NCBI GenBank assembly: GCA_001949185.1
Contig: BDGG01000002.1
Span: 2,099,145-2,163,144, forward strand
DNA: 64,000 bases
DNA from: Ramazzottius varieornatus
Taxonomy: Eukaryota; Tardigrada; Eutardigrada; Parachela; Ramazzottiidae
Direction: 5' to 3'
Shown here in pieces: positions 15,175 through 27,600 of the stretch. The stretch's first letter is position 1. Each line of letters starts with the position of its first letter. The position numbers and the translations under genes were made by a program. Under the pieces are notes generated by a model. The model did no database searches, was not told the origin of the DNA, and saw only the letters and a list, made by a program, of their open reading frames with translations.

Positions 15175-15493
15175 GTTTTCCGCAGAGATATTCCAGTCCA
15201 CCAAGACATCAGAACTTGAACTGCGGTCCACCAAGAAAAAAGAAGGACTTCAACTACAGGTGCGATGGTGCCTGGCACTCACCGTATCGTTAGGCATTCC
15301 GTGGATGCTAATCAGCCTGTGCGAAATATTCGGAAAAGACAATCATGGCCAAGAAGGACTAATCATCTTAATTATCCTTTGCTGTGGATCACATGGCTTG
15401 GCCATGTTCCTGGTTCAATTTTGTTCCAGAAAACGACCACGCAAAGCAGCTTGTCAAGACCGAACGGCAAAAACATCCGTGCCACCACGGTAA
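14171..15493 (+). CDS. Secretin/adhesion-family-like 7TM receptor
   Basis: Four exons join in frame to 350 residues: 14171-14457, 14529-14873, 14961-15073 and 15186-15493. Seven hydrophobic helices are visible. TM1 contains LAYASLSVSILGLIGTLYII; TM2 follows TDNDFVLVNLAVAL; TM3 is C...LLVHFFWLASFIWEAAEG, which matches the family-B signature (Cys at the top of TM3, then a Trp and EG). TM5 is in exon 3 after a RCWLGP loop, and TM6-TM7 are in exon 4. The extracellular N-terminus is only about 75 residues, with no visible GAIN/GPS domain or hormone-binding cysteine pattern, so upstream exons may be missing or the receptor is truncated. The third intron carries a (TA)n microsatellite. An AATAAA signal lies 31 bp after the stop. 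The ligand is unknown. Confidence 0.75.
15134..15168. repeat. (TA)n microsatellite
   Basis: About 17 uninterrupted TA units in the last intron of the 7TM receptor gene, only 17 bp before its 3' splice site. Confidence 0.97.
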
Positions 15494-15523
15494 GATAATG
15501 TTGAAGACCGCAAATGCTCGTAA

Positions 15524-15529
15524 AATAAA
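15524..15529 (+). promoter_or_regulatory. poly(A) signal of the 7TM receptor gene
   Basis: AATAAA, 31 bp downstream of the receptor stop codon. Confidence 0.6.
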
Positions 15530-17070
15530 TGTACTTCCACCACGTCCTCATAAAATTATGAATTTTTGGTTCTTTTATATTCCGTCTCGCAAATGTGAAC
15601 CCTAAATCGCGCAAGGGTACAGTTACCATGTCTGATACGTTTGTCTCAGAATATCAGGATGATCATCTAGCCCTCATTGGAAGCGAACACGGATTGAACG
15701 GCGGATTAGAAACCGTTCGTGTGCTTCACGTCTTCAGGACTCCGTTTGTTCGCGTGAGGGAACTGGCCGCTTGTGTAACAAGGATTGGACGTTTTTATCC
15801 GAGACATGGACATGATACAGACATAAGGCAGAATTCGTGAAAACGCCAGCGCAGACCGCAAGAAACAAACAACTTTCGAAAGAAGATGTTGTTACTGTTA
15901 AAAAAGTACTTTGACAAAGAAAAACACCAGAAAATACTTTCTTCCACCGAGAAATCTCCGTTTCAGTGTCAGTCGTGGATCTAGTCTCTTCAAAACAACA
16001 GGTTGAGAGTTAGCAGATCATACTAAACGCAACACTTCATCAGCCCCTCAGCACCGACGACACCGATCTTCACCGATCTCTTTGCCGGATGAAAATGTCA
16101 TGATGTGGTCGACGGCAGCTTCCACTCTTCACTACTCCATCCCGTTCTCGAGTATCTGCGTTAGTTCTTCCCTTCCGCTGCTAGTCTCTGACCAGCAATC
16201 CGTGGCCTGCAGGAGAGAAACCAAGATCAGAGTATGGCACGGCGAGCAAGGACTTGACGCGTGACCCCCCTAGCCCTGGCAAGGCTGTGCCGAGAATTCT
16301 CACCGCTCGCTTTTGGTTCTGACATCTTTGGCTGGTTTGATCATCTCTATGGCTGCTTTCTTCCTCTGCTCTGAGCTCGACAATCGGGCGAACATACTCT
16401 GCAAGACAAGACAGACAGGTCAAGACAACGCACGCAAGAAGCGCTAGCATTCTTAGACAAATCCCAACAGATAGTCCTACCTGACAACAGCTGTACCATC
16501 TGGGGCGATCCCCTCAGCTCGCAAAAACAGTTTCTCCAGCTCTTCTGTACCATTGGTCTCCATTTCCAAGTTGTCTGCTTTCGATGGTGGCAAGATAATT
16601 TGGAGAGAAGAAGGAGAAACAAGAAGCAAACGAGAATAAACGAAAAGCTCAGCCACAGTGGGATACGAGTCACTCCTACGGGTTACAACCCGAAGGGGCG
16701 CAGTAGTAGACACTATGGCTCAGCCGTTGAAATTAAATTTCGAAAATGAATTTTCAAATTCAGCCAGGCTACAGCAGTGCAGCCCGACTTGCGCAAGCTG
16801 AGCCAGCAGACGTGACGCCAGAAGCGCGATCAGTATGATGGCTTGATAAACTTGATTCGCCAAAAGGCTGTGTCTCGAAGATACACGGTGTCGAGGAGAC
16901 TGCGCACTACAGGCACTGGCCAACGTTTTACGTAGGTTTCTGTTTTCGCTTTCCAATGAGGGTAGATGTGTACCATGCAACCAGTAAAGGGCAGTAGGTT
17001 TCAGAACGTGTAGCAGGAACCTCCAGGCTTTTCACCGTAATAACATGTATTGTGCGTGAAAACTATCCCA
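15530..17070. other. intergenic; possible small minus-strand gene near 16.3-16.7 kb
   Basis: No clear gene. On the minus strand at about 16480-16713 there is an open segment containing METNGTEELEKLFLRAEGIA that ends at a plausible donor (TCAG|GTAGGA). A downstream segment near 16310-16400 could be a second exon (MFARLSSSEQRKKAAIEM), but the phases do not join cleanly. Not recognised; could be chance. Confidence 0.2.
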
Positions 17071-17076
17071 TTTATT
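17071..17076 (-). promoter_or_regulatory. poly(A) signal of the P450 gene
   Basis: AATAAA on the minus strand, 74 bp downstream of the P450 stop codon. Confidence 0.6.
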
Positions 17077-17149
17077 TATGTTTAAGAAGGCATAACCACT
17101 TGGCGCCAGTATTTTTTAGAATTGAAAGTGAATGTCCTACGTCTTTTTC

Positions 17150-20100
17150 CTAATTGAGCCTGGGCTTTATCAACACCTTGAAAGGCTTTGGTCGGTGAGC
17201 CACCAGCAGTGCACTGTACTCATGGATTCCGGGCAAAACTTCACCGTCCGGAACACTGAACTCAAACCGGTGAAAGAGATTGGCCATCAGGACCCAAATC
17301 ATCTGCTGTGCCAACTCCACACCGGGGCAACTTCGGCGACCCAGTCCTACAAAATCCCTTGCAGATTGGTACCCTGGAGGCGGAGGCATGTGATAAGTCT
17401 GCCGACAGAGACGACAAGAGCTTACCGATAGACCAATGAATATACTGCGGTGGCAGAGCGTATGACTTCCCGTTATCTGTCAGAAACCGTTCCGGTTTGA
17501 AGGTGAATGGATCAGGAAAGTACTCCGCACTGTAGTGGACAGCCCAGAAATTTGGAATGATCTGAGTCCTCGCCGGAATCGTGTAGCCGAGTAGCTTTGC
17601 TGCTTTCGGGTTCTCGCGAGATTGACCCAGTGGTGTCTCACCGCACATTCGGACGACTTCGTACATTGTCGAACTCATATAGGGAAGACTCTCTGTAACA
17701 GAAAAAAGTACATTCTTTTTGATCTCTATGCTCGGCATTTGCTGATGGTTTACATATTGATATGAGGTGCCCATGAAACAGACAGTGCTACTTCCCGAAC
17801 GGACCCTAATATTTATTATGTCCCACTGCTACCTTTATCGGCATAGGTGATACGCTTCCGGTTTCCGACCACACGAAAAAGTTCGTCCTGTAATTGCTTT
17901 TGCCGTTCACGGAACTTCAGGTGATAGAATATGGAGTACCACAGGATAATAGCAGTTGCTTCAGGGCCAGCAGTAAACATGCCGTTAAGACACGAAAACA
18001 GGTCCTCCTTATCTGAACAGACAAATAATTATTTTAGCTTATGCTAGGTATAAGATGGAATACAGGGTGATTCCAATTCACTCGACGGATTTTGAGACTC
18101 TATAACTAATTCCGCACCAATTCACCTGCCGTCGTATTTCATCCTCAGATATCTCGAACACTTGCAATTGTTTCTTTAGATTTTTGCGAAGATCGCGCGT
18201 CACCCAAAAAATTCTTTGCAGAAAGTTTCAACAAGGCGGAAATCGAGGTCTCGTTTTAGACTTGTATACCCGCATGCTTGAGCGTAACTCGCTGCCGAAC
18301 GAATACCTTTAGAAGTTTTCCGCTAACGCTATGTTGTTTGAAACTTTGTAGGCCACTGTATAAAATTTGGCCTCGTTGGGATATTCCACACTGGCGAGTT
18401 CTACGAGAGTCAACTGGGTGACCGGCACCGACTGCAGTGAAAACTTTTTCATTATTTCCACTTTCTTAAATTTTATGCGAACTAAAAAGGATGAAAAATA
18501 TATTTCAATTACAAGCACGAGTAAGTATCCATGAAATAAAAGTGATCCGACTGGTCTCACTTGTCGTGCGTTTCAGCAATAAATATTTGAAATAAATTAT
18601 GGGTTTTTGACCGAGAAATGCCACCTACTAAAAATTTTATTTAGCCCAAGTACAGGAGGCCTTGCTCGCAGGATGTATACGCGATCAAACGCCTAGAGAC
18701 TGCCCCGTTGATAGAGGGAGTGCACAGCAAAAACAATTCAGATAGAGCGCAGCTACCGAATCCGTATGTCAGTTGAGTGATGTTTTCCGGGTAGTCTGTG
18801 TTGAATTTTTTGTTTTTTGGGATACACCTGATCTTTGCAAAATTTCTAGAAAACGATTTTTAGACGCATACTGTACTTGCGTATTAAATCTGAGGGCAGG
18901 ATAATCAGTGCAGAATTTTCAGTCGTTGTTCAAAATCCGTCGAGTTAAGTGGAATCACCCTGTATGACAGCAGTGTACGGTCGACTTACCAGCCATTGCC
19001 AAAAGGGCTTCCGTGTCCATTTTCTCCTTTTGCACTCGGATGTACACATCGAGGAAATTTCTCAAGTCCTCCTTGCGGTAGGTCTTGATGTGGCTCTCCA
19101 GCGACTCTTCCAGAACAGTGCGGACTTTGCTTAGACCATGCAGCTTTCCGACCACCCACCCGGGAACCGCGCTTATCCTGCAATAGTACACAATAACATT
19201 TTTGTTACTCAGGCAATCTATGAATCAGAAACGATAGCTGAAGGGTGGATCCACCGTACTTACTGACGTAACTTGCTTCCAATGAGGATCGACATAACGA
19301 ATCGGACAAAAACCGGCCAAGACTGAAGGGTCTTCTCTTCATAATCGTACCGTTTACCGAACAGAATCATGCCCAGAATGTTCATGGTGGCTTGTTTGAT
19401 GTCGTAAAATGGCATCATGGCGTGCTGTCCGCTCTTCCCGTGCTGAACGAGAGCGTCATACAGTTGCTCAAACTCGTCCAAAATCAGCTCGTCCACTCGG
19501 GCGCCATTGACGCCCAGATCGCGCAATGTCCTGACAATAAAGTCATGCTGGGCGTAAAACTTTTCTCCCTCCATATTCATGATACCTGCGCAGAGAAAAA
19601 ATTACGTTTTGTACCATGTTGCTTATTTCACTAAATTAATTTACTTTTATGTGTATTTTGCTAAATAACCATGCCAATTAGAAGTTTTGGCCAAAATCAG
19701 TAAAATCTTGCGTGAGCGGCAGCTTATGATTATGCCTGTGGTTGTTGTCGAATAAACGTATTTTATGGGTAGAGTGACTGACAGCACAGTTTTTGATGTC
19801 TATACAACAGAAACCTGTTCAACATCTTTCTGTGCCGGCAGGCAATTTACCATGTATCTTGCCATCTTTCCCGGTAGAAATAAACTCGGTGATGGGATCT
19901 GGTCCACGACTTTCGAATTCATCCGCTTGGTCGTTCAACGCTGCCTTGATCGAGTCATAGTCGTTGAGAACCACGCTGAGCTTGGTCCCGTAGTTGAAAC
20001 CCAGCGTTCCCAGCCGCATTGTCATAATATTCCCGTATTTTTCGGTCATTTTTGCAAGGCTTATCCATGGATAATGGCCCAGAAATGGCACGTAACCAAA

Positions 20101-20336
20101 AACTGGCAAACCTAAAATGGACAGAGTTTTCGGACCTGTCAAAGTTTCCCAATGCGTTGCTCAAAACAACTCAGCCGTGAAAAGGCAATTGAGAAAGAAG
20201 GTGTGAGGGAGTTACTTAGCCTCGGCCCGGGCGGCATGTTCGGCGGTCTCTTTTGCAGAAGAAGCCAGCTAACAAAAGCGCCCACCAGGATGGCCAGCGT
20301 GGTCCCTGGTCCGAGGAGAGTACCCAAGAATGTCAT
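17150..20336 (-). CDS. Cytochrome P450, CYP2-like
   Basis: Seven exons join in frame to 519 residues, the usual P450 length: 20216-20336, 19851-20135, 19264-19585, 18990-19177, 17833-18012, 17426-17692 and 17150-17346. P450s are haem monooxygenases anchored in the endoplasmic reticulum. An N-terminal membrane helix (LAILVGAFVSWLLL) is followed by the Pro-rich hinge PPNMPPGP. The helix C region is VRTLRDLGV, the I-helix is FTAGPEATA (usually AGxxT), the K-helix ExxR is EVVR, and the PERF-like motif is FKPERFLTDNG. The haem loop is GLGRRSCPG with the ligand Cys present. In my splice model the Phe normally seven residues before this Cys is Ile. The exon layout and SCPG suggest the CYP2 clan. A 900 bp TA-flanked element sits in the intron between exons 4 and 5. 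Substrate unknown. Confidence 0.92.
18061..18964. mobile_element. 900 bp Tc1/mariner-type non-autonomous element
   Basis: Terminal inverted repeats begin CAGGGTGATTCCA and extend about 32 bp with two mismatches (left 18063-18094, right 18931-18962). Both ends are flanked by TA, the target duplication typical of Tc1/mariner elements. The element itself is exactly 900 bp, has no long open frame and shows no transposase, so it must be moved in trans. It lies inside an intron of the P450 gene, away from the splice sites. Confidence 0.85.
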
Positions 20337-23300
20337 TTCAGCGGTGCAGTAAGATGTTGGTGAATCAATTTTGAACAGCAGATATACGACCATGAAGTGC
20401 TTAGGTGTCAGAAGCGAGTAAGAGGGTGCAGTGTCTATCACTGCCTGCAACTCGGTAGAAAACTAACGGTATCTAACATGCCGATCAGCTTTTGCCAAGT
20501 AAATTGCTTATCAGTGTACAGTGTAAACAAGCGCAGTATGTACTCGATGAAGCCTTGACACTGGCATATCAGCGTGTGCCTGTGTACCGTTATGGAAACG
20601 TACCACCACAGTGAGACTGACATTTTGAATATTTTTTAAGCTGATTTTGCGGAAACGATGGCTGACCGAAAGTGCTGGATTGGATGCTTGTGGTGGGGAA
20701 CGAAATTTCGCATCCACGGTCGAAAATTGGAGGTGATCTGATGGTTAGTTTAAATGCTAGCCGGTTGCGGCATCTTTCGTAATCTCATATTTGCGGAAAC
20801 ATGGATTACCGCGCACGCACAAACTTTATGGCACTCGGTGCATAAGCGGTCTTCGCGCCTCAGAGGAGTCTCGTATGGACACTATCGAGAAAAGTCGGGT
20901 TAATTTGCGACAACTGGAGCGAAAGATACACAATGCTCTTAAGCATGTACGTCGAACTAGGCATTCAACAGATCACGCAGCTGGAGAATTCCCTACCCAG
21001 AAAGTCTGAAATCCATCATTCTACTGCGAGCCAGCTCCGACTGGTCACTGTCACGATAATACGCGGCGAAGCTGGGGCGAACTGGCTCCAATCAATGAGT
21101 TATGGCTTGATTGAGCGCAGTCGATGATCAATCAAGCTGGGCAATCAACTCACCGCGCGAGTTGAACGAATTTCAACTCGAAAAGCAATTTCATTTTCTT
21201 CGATTTAACGGTCGCTTTATCTCGCTCCTTTGAAGTAATCCTTCCAGAACGTTTCAGCTTTTGCATATCCATGTGGTTCTGTGCTCATGTTGATGGGCAG
21301 GTTTACTGGCCTGTTTGCTAATGGAGAGGAATCCAGCTGGGAGAGCGTTGTTAGTGAAGCGTGTTCTGGATTCACCTAAGGTAAGTCTACAACGGCCGGC
21401 CATTCTTCTTTCGACATTGAAGCTGCCAGCTGAACGTCTGCCGCTTCAGGTTCTGCATCGTCACTGCAGGTGAGAGGGGAGTTCCCTTTCCGCATCTTTT
21501 GTGCGTTCTATGTCGGTGGAGTTAGCCGAATCCAGGTAGGAAGGACATCTTTCCGCTGCGGCAACGGCTTTGATCAACTTGCCGAACTCGCGCAAAATGG
21601 ACAGTCTCAACATGGGCTGGTGCGTCACCTAGCATTTTTCTCTTGCAGGCCTTGAGGAAGTGATACGTGGTTTACTACCCACCACAAAGCTCTGTTCCTA
21701 CCTCCTGGTCATCCTTAATCGGGCAACTCTCACAAGCTCCCGGTGAACCGTAATTAGGAGTGGGAGGAAGAGGTGAGATCTGCTTTATGTCTTTTCGGAA
21801 ATTTCGTTCGGCTGATTGTTGATTGTCTAGAGTGATCAACAGCGGCACGGCCTTGGCCGCACACATGTGTGCAGGACGAGGCCGTGCCCAGTTCAACACA
21901 GCCTGTCAACCCGACAAAGCTTCGACCCGGATCGTTTTCTTGGTGGAACGTGGCAGTCTATCCTGTTTATCTTGTTAACAGCTAAACTGTTTCGTCTTTG
22001 TTTCTACAGGGTGCTTTGGGGATGGATGGAGGATGTGTAGAAAACCGGAAAGGGAACTCCCAACCTGACTCACGGGTAAGTCAATGCCTGATGCTCCCAG
22101 TCCTCTGATGATAAGACGATCTTCGCTCAACGACAGGCTTGTTCTAGGTCGCGTATTCGGCACATGGGAACATCTAATAAAGACTGGAACACCGTCAGCG
22201 TCGTTGGAGCCAACGAGTATCCCTTCGCTGAACAGCAGAACGTTCCCGTGTTTTCTTCAGTGTTTCTTTTGCCGACGCGACACTGTTTTCCTGGACGTCG
22301 GGTATCCTTTGAGCTTGATTTTGGTATGTTGATTTCAGTGTCCTGTTTTGAAATTGCTGTGTTCTATTTTCCAGAAACTAGGGTTGCTTTCGCTTGGATT
22401 TTTTTCGAAAACCGAAACTTTTTTACGCTGTTGTCTAAGCAGAATTTCGCCTCAGCTTCGACTGGCAGCTGTTCGGAAGCTTCGTCTGGGCTCTGAATAA
22501 AACAACGACTGAACTTCGACTGAGTTTCGACTAAGCTTCATATCAGCTCCGGCTGAGTCTTTAAAAGCCCCCCGCGAATGTAAGAGCTGAGGCGAAGTAT
22601 AAAATGGAAAGTACTTCGCCTCAGTACGACACACCGCTGGGAATTTCTGGATAGGGTGGGCCTAAGCCACGATCGGCACTCCGTTGGCAGGCTACTCCTT
22701 TCAGCGTATTATTCCATCCATAGCGACTGGCAATAACCGTGTGGCTTTATACAGCAAGATGATCCTCTGCGGCGCACTGTCAAGAATGAGATACAGCAAC
22801 GTCGTGCGGTAATTCAGCAGATCAGCTTCAGCTTTCTGTAGGTGTCCAACAGGTGGCAGTCGCGTTGTGCTCAGATGGACCATATGAATGGTCACCGAAG
22901 AGATAACAGACACTCAGGGATATTTTTGACCCTACAAACGGCGGAGTTGACAGAGTAATCGCTTGCATACAGGAGTCGAAAAGCCTGGCTCAACCACGAT
23001 TGTGTCACTAACAGCTTAGGAAAAGCCTGTACACATATGGGTATCTCCATACGAGAATGTGTCCAAAGCATGTCTGACCAAATTTTTCAGGAGCGCAGTT
23101 TTAAGTTTTCGGACCCCAAGGGCAAACTTGAACGGAACTTGTACCAACATCAAAAAGAGTCTAAGGAACACGAATCTGAAGTCCGAATCGACTTTCGACC
23201 ACTGGTCAATAAGTTACGAATATTTTACTGGAGGGTGACTAGTACCAGTAACAATGCAAGCTTAAATTGACAAACAGAAAATATTCGACCGCGAAGAAAT

Positions 23301-23435
23301 GCGCAGATGCTGGAAAGCTTATCGAGAAAAGGTGGAGAAGATCCCGAGAATAAAAAATGCTAAAGAAAGGAACTGATGGTGATGGTTGAGAAGGAAGTAA
23401 ACAAAGCGTCTGGCTGTTATCTATAGAAAAAGAGA
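20337..23435. other. 3.1 kb intergenic region
   Basis: No convincing gene on either strand; only short open frames without splice support. A segment at about 23026-23075 (containing ATGGGTATCTCCAT) is repeated in inverted orientation near 28640-28680. The region separates the divergent P450 5' end from the 3' end of the next minus-strand gene and may hold P450 promoter elements, which I cannot point to. Confidence 0.4.
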
Positions 23436-24109
23436 TTAGACAGCGTCATCGTCGAACTTTCGGCTTGCTTTGATGGTGGCCAGGAGATCGTGGTAGGCCT
23501 TGCGCTCTCGTGCAGCTTTTCGGTGCAGACGGCGGGTGGCGAAGAGGAAGAAGGAGGTGGCGATGATGAGGCTAACCATCATTCCGCCCAGCGCGATGTA
23601 CAGCATTCGGATATCGTCGTCCAGGTCCTCGATGGCCTTGTTCAGGGGAACATTTTCCATGTGGCATTTGTTCTGAAGATCCTCGTAGAGCTCCATCGTG
23701 ACATCAACGAAACGCTGGGATAGGAGGTCTTCGCCCATGTTATGGTCGCGGGTGTATTGCTGGAAGAGCTGCAAAAAGTGTGGGCGTTTAGACAAAAATA
23801 ATTAAGATGGGCGTATATCGTGGGAAACATGGTCAGCATAAATCGGTAAAATGGTAGTATTTCGTCAGTGCACTAATCTGAACACTTTAAAGACGTAGTT
23901 GAAAGGAGGAAAATATTTAGGAACACCAAATCGCGATAATTTATTAGAGGTAAACTTACTTGAAAGACTTGCTTGCCGAATGGAGCTATTTCCGTGACGA
24001 TGGCTGGTGCCAGCCTTTTGACCGCAATCAACAATTTGTCCATCATGAGCGCATTCGTGGAGAATGACCCAAAGGCGAGCAAAAGAATGAACAGCGGGAT
24101 GAAAACCAT
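23436..24109 (-). CDS. small type I membrane protein, unrecognised
   Basis: Two exons (23960-24109 and 23436-23768) join at phase 0 with clean GTAAGT and TTTGCAG splice sites to give 160 residues. The N-terminus is a signal peptide (MVFIPLFILLLAFGSFSTNA). A roughly 90-residue helical, acidic ectodomain follows with a single Cys (NKCHMENVP). One membrane helix (LYIALGGMMVSLIIATSFFL) leads to a short basic cytosolic tail (RRLHRKAARERKAYHDLL) ending in acidic residues. No family recognised. The signal peptide, membrane helix with positive-inside tail, and good splice sites make it a confident gene of unknown role. Confidence 0.75.
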
Positions 24110-24691
24110 TTTGAAGGTCTTTGTTGCGGAAAAGGAGGATGAAACGGGATGATGTGGACTGGAGGAGAATGCGAGCAGTGAGCAAGGCAAAAGCAAAAGT
24201 GATCTGGGCTCGAAATAAAGCACAAGGTGAAGGACGCTATGCACAAGTGACCAGTGGTGGGCTGACCCCGTATAGGTGCACTTTATCTTGTCTTACTGCC
24301 AGATAACAGGGAAACGCACGACGAAATGTCCACGCAGCAGTGGACACAGAACCAAGCGAACAAGTGGCATTGTCTTCCAGTGGACATGCGTATCAAAGAA
24401 TGTTACGTGATAATGCTGATCATGATTTATCTAGGCCTCACCGGAGTGTCGGCTAGCGCTGCATTAACAGTCCTAAGGACAAATAAAGCTGTAGTGATGA
24501 TCGTAAGCACTATTGTTTTATAGGCAAGTTATCAATGTTTGTGTAGCAGGAATTCATGATAAGAATTCGCGGACAGTGTCCAGCTTTCCGAAGACTTAAA
24601 CATTCCAATAAAGCGAATCGATTTCAGATTTCGATTTGTCTTGATAGCGCTTGATGCGAACCATGAACTGTAACCTTTGTTCCGCGCAATA
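24110..24691. other. intergenic, divergent promoter region
   Basis: Lies between the divergent small membrane-protein gene and the transposase-like gene. A short plus-strand open frame at 24326-24523 contains one hydrophobic stretch, but nothing else supports it. Confidence 0.35.
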
Positions 24692-27600
24692 ATGGCCAAT
24701 GTTAAAGGTCCAGCATGGAAGTATTTTGAATCGTTAAATGTTTCGAGGGGGAACGAGGAAGTGAAGTGCGGGTTTTGTGGGAAAATTGTACAAATCGGCC
24801 AAGGGAGACCGTCTGGTGGACCATTTGTTAAAACGATGCCCCGCAGTCAGTAATGAGGCAAAGACCGCGGCAGGACATCCAGACACTACAACTACATTAC
24901 CACAGCTTGTTGCGCAGGTTGAAGGGGATCAAGACGGACACGATTCTTCCGACGACGAAAGCGAGATAGGCGACGATGCCGAAGGTTAGCCGACGTAGAC
25001 ATTGTGCTAGGAATTATGATTTGCACTAATTTAACGCAAAAAATGAAACTGAAATTATTTTTCCTGTTCGGACTAAAGTTACTTGAATGATCTGTACGCA
25101 AGTGTGTTTTGTTTATGTACTTCTTTTGCTTAACTATGTTTATCTGGCGCTTATCTGTTGTCGGTTATAGACACGTCCGACGATGAACAGGAATATATGT
25201 CAGTGGAGGAACAAGAGGCTAGAAAATGGGGTGAAATAACATACTGCCTGCCAGCATTCCCTGATATCGATGTCACTGAACTGAATGAAGAAGATGGACA
25301 GCCGGTTCCTGACCGTACCCTTACCGAGGAAGATATTCTGCAAATGGACGTGGATATTAACGATGATGTTAGAGTGTTCAGCAATGATGGACCAGATGCT
25401 GTGTGGTGGCAGGAAATTGAAACTGAAATGGTTCGACGAAAACCCGGAAATACCATCAACCTCAACCGCGCCGGCGAAAGCAGCCCCGAGTACTGCATCG
25501 TTCTCATCTGAGGTAAATACCGCACTTTCAAACACGATCACGTTTCCCTTTGCCACGTATAATAACTGAAATAAAATTTGTGCTCGCGTTTGACCAAACG
25601 TTTGCGTTGTGGTAATGCTCGCTGTTGACTGACTACTCATTTGAAATAAATGTTCATCGTGTAGTAAAATAACCATCAGATGGGCGTGAAGCCGAGTTTG
25701 ACAGATTATCCTATAAAATAGTTTTATGTTATCAGGAAAAATCACACGGGAAGCCGTGGATCGAAGCAATCGAGCACAGTCGCTACACGGACTTCGTCAG
25801 TAAACACCACGCGTGTACGAAACAGTACCATGCAATCCTGACGCAGGAACAACTCATGGGTAGACGGAAGTCTATTCGCTCACTTGGTTATCACGCCCGA
25901 TCGGTGTTCCTTGTCTCCTAAGTCATGACAGCTTTCCCACTGGACAGACAGCGGAACGCCAGATTCCTTTTTTCCTCCGATCGACAAATTTGCCGTGAAG
26001 CTTTCGTCTACGCAAACGACATTACGAAATCTCGTCTTTACAGAGCTCGGAAACTTGTGAGCAACGAGTCCTTCGGAAATCTTCAGCATGGTCTAGCAGG
26101 AGCCAAGGGAACTTCCGCGTTGAAGAAACCTCAGATCGAAGGAGTACTGAGGTTCTTGGTGGAATACGGTTCACTTCATGGACTGCCTGTGCCTACCGTT
26201 CAAGGAACAGGTACCGGTCTTCCAAATGTTTACCTTCCCACCAAGCTCGCGAAGGTGGAATTATGGGAAGGATACGAGGTTAGTTATACCATGTCGAACG
26301 CAGGCTCATTGCAGACCGTAATCTTCAACCGTAATGTGGTATAGCCGAAGATAAATGCATGACAAAAATGAAGAAGAGTTTGGCCAATTGTTCACTGACC
26401 AAATTCGGGCAGTAGTACAAGAAGCTGCCGCAGTGACGTCACTAAATATCATCGGTCCTTACTGTGAACATTGAGCTCTGTCGGCTAATCAGTTGGTCCG
26501 CACTGCCCTGTGTACGCGTGACGCGTCGATAGCCCTAGTGACGTCACTGTGGCAATCCATCCCTACTACATCGACGTCTCGTGTCAAAATGCTTTTTATT
26601 GAAGAGCTGATGGGCCTGCTCTTCGACATGTTCAACTGTCTTCGTTTCAGGAAAGAATGGTCGATCTCGGGCAAGCCGTGAAGCAGCAGAGTTTTTATAA
26701 TATTTGGGACAAGTATGTGCGTCACCTAAAGATCCGCAGGGCTCACACGGACATGTGCAAAGTTTGCGATAAGTTGATCAGCAGAATTTATCACGGACCT
26801 CGAGATGACGCAGCGAAGCAGGCCGCAAAGGCCCACTGGGAAGTTCATCTCGAGCACGCAGCTCAGCAGAGAGCCCAGTACAGGGAGAAAGTGCTGATGA
26901 GTAAACTGCAGTATAAAAACCTGGATCCTGAAACGAAGAAGTTTTCAACAATTGACGGCCGTAAGTAACAAACGGAAATACAGAAGCTCGAAAACAACAA
27001 CTGTACCCGTATCTGCATAATTGATCTATGGTTATAGGTACTGCAGTCCGTGTCGTTTCTTTCGACTTTGCCTCCCTGTCTCCCTCACCACACCGACCAG
27101 GCAGGCGCCATATACTTCAAGGTGAGTTCCTTTTCTGCAGACCTCCACCACGTTTGTAAGCATATCCGTTCACACAATTAATCACGTGGAACCTCAATTC
27201 TTATCAATTATTATAGTCGCCACTGGGTGTCCACATTTTTGGCCTTGTCGACGAGTCAAACTCCCGGGTGTATTACATCTTCATGAATGAGTTAAACTGC
27301 ATCGACCTAGACGGCAAGTACTCACATGGCCCAAACTCCGTGCTGTCCATGCTGGATTTCTTCCTCAAACAGTCCGACAACGGTGAGCGTAATCTCTGCA
27401 TCTATGCGGACAACTGCACCGGCCAGAACAAGAATCGGTTTACGATGGGCTGCCTTGCTCACTTGATCAAGACAGGCCGCTACGATACCATAGAGATCCA
27501 TTTTCTTCCTCCCGGACACACGAAATTCTCACCATACGCGTTTTTTGGCCTACTGAAACGTATCTTCCGCCGTTTCTCCATCGACCGTCCGGACGAGATG

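Noticed and set aside
17399-17425. 27 nt GT-AG stretch in the P450 gene
   Set aside because: Using it puts the haem-loop cysteine out of frame. A ~79 nt intron ending at 17347 restores the frame.
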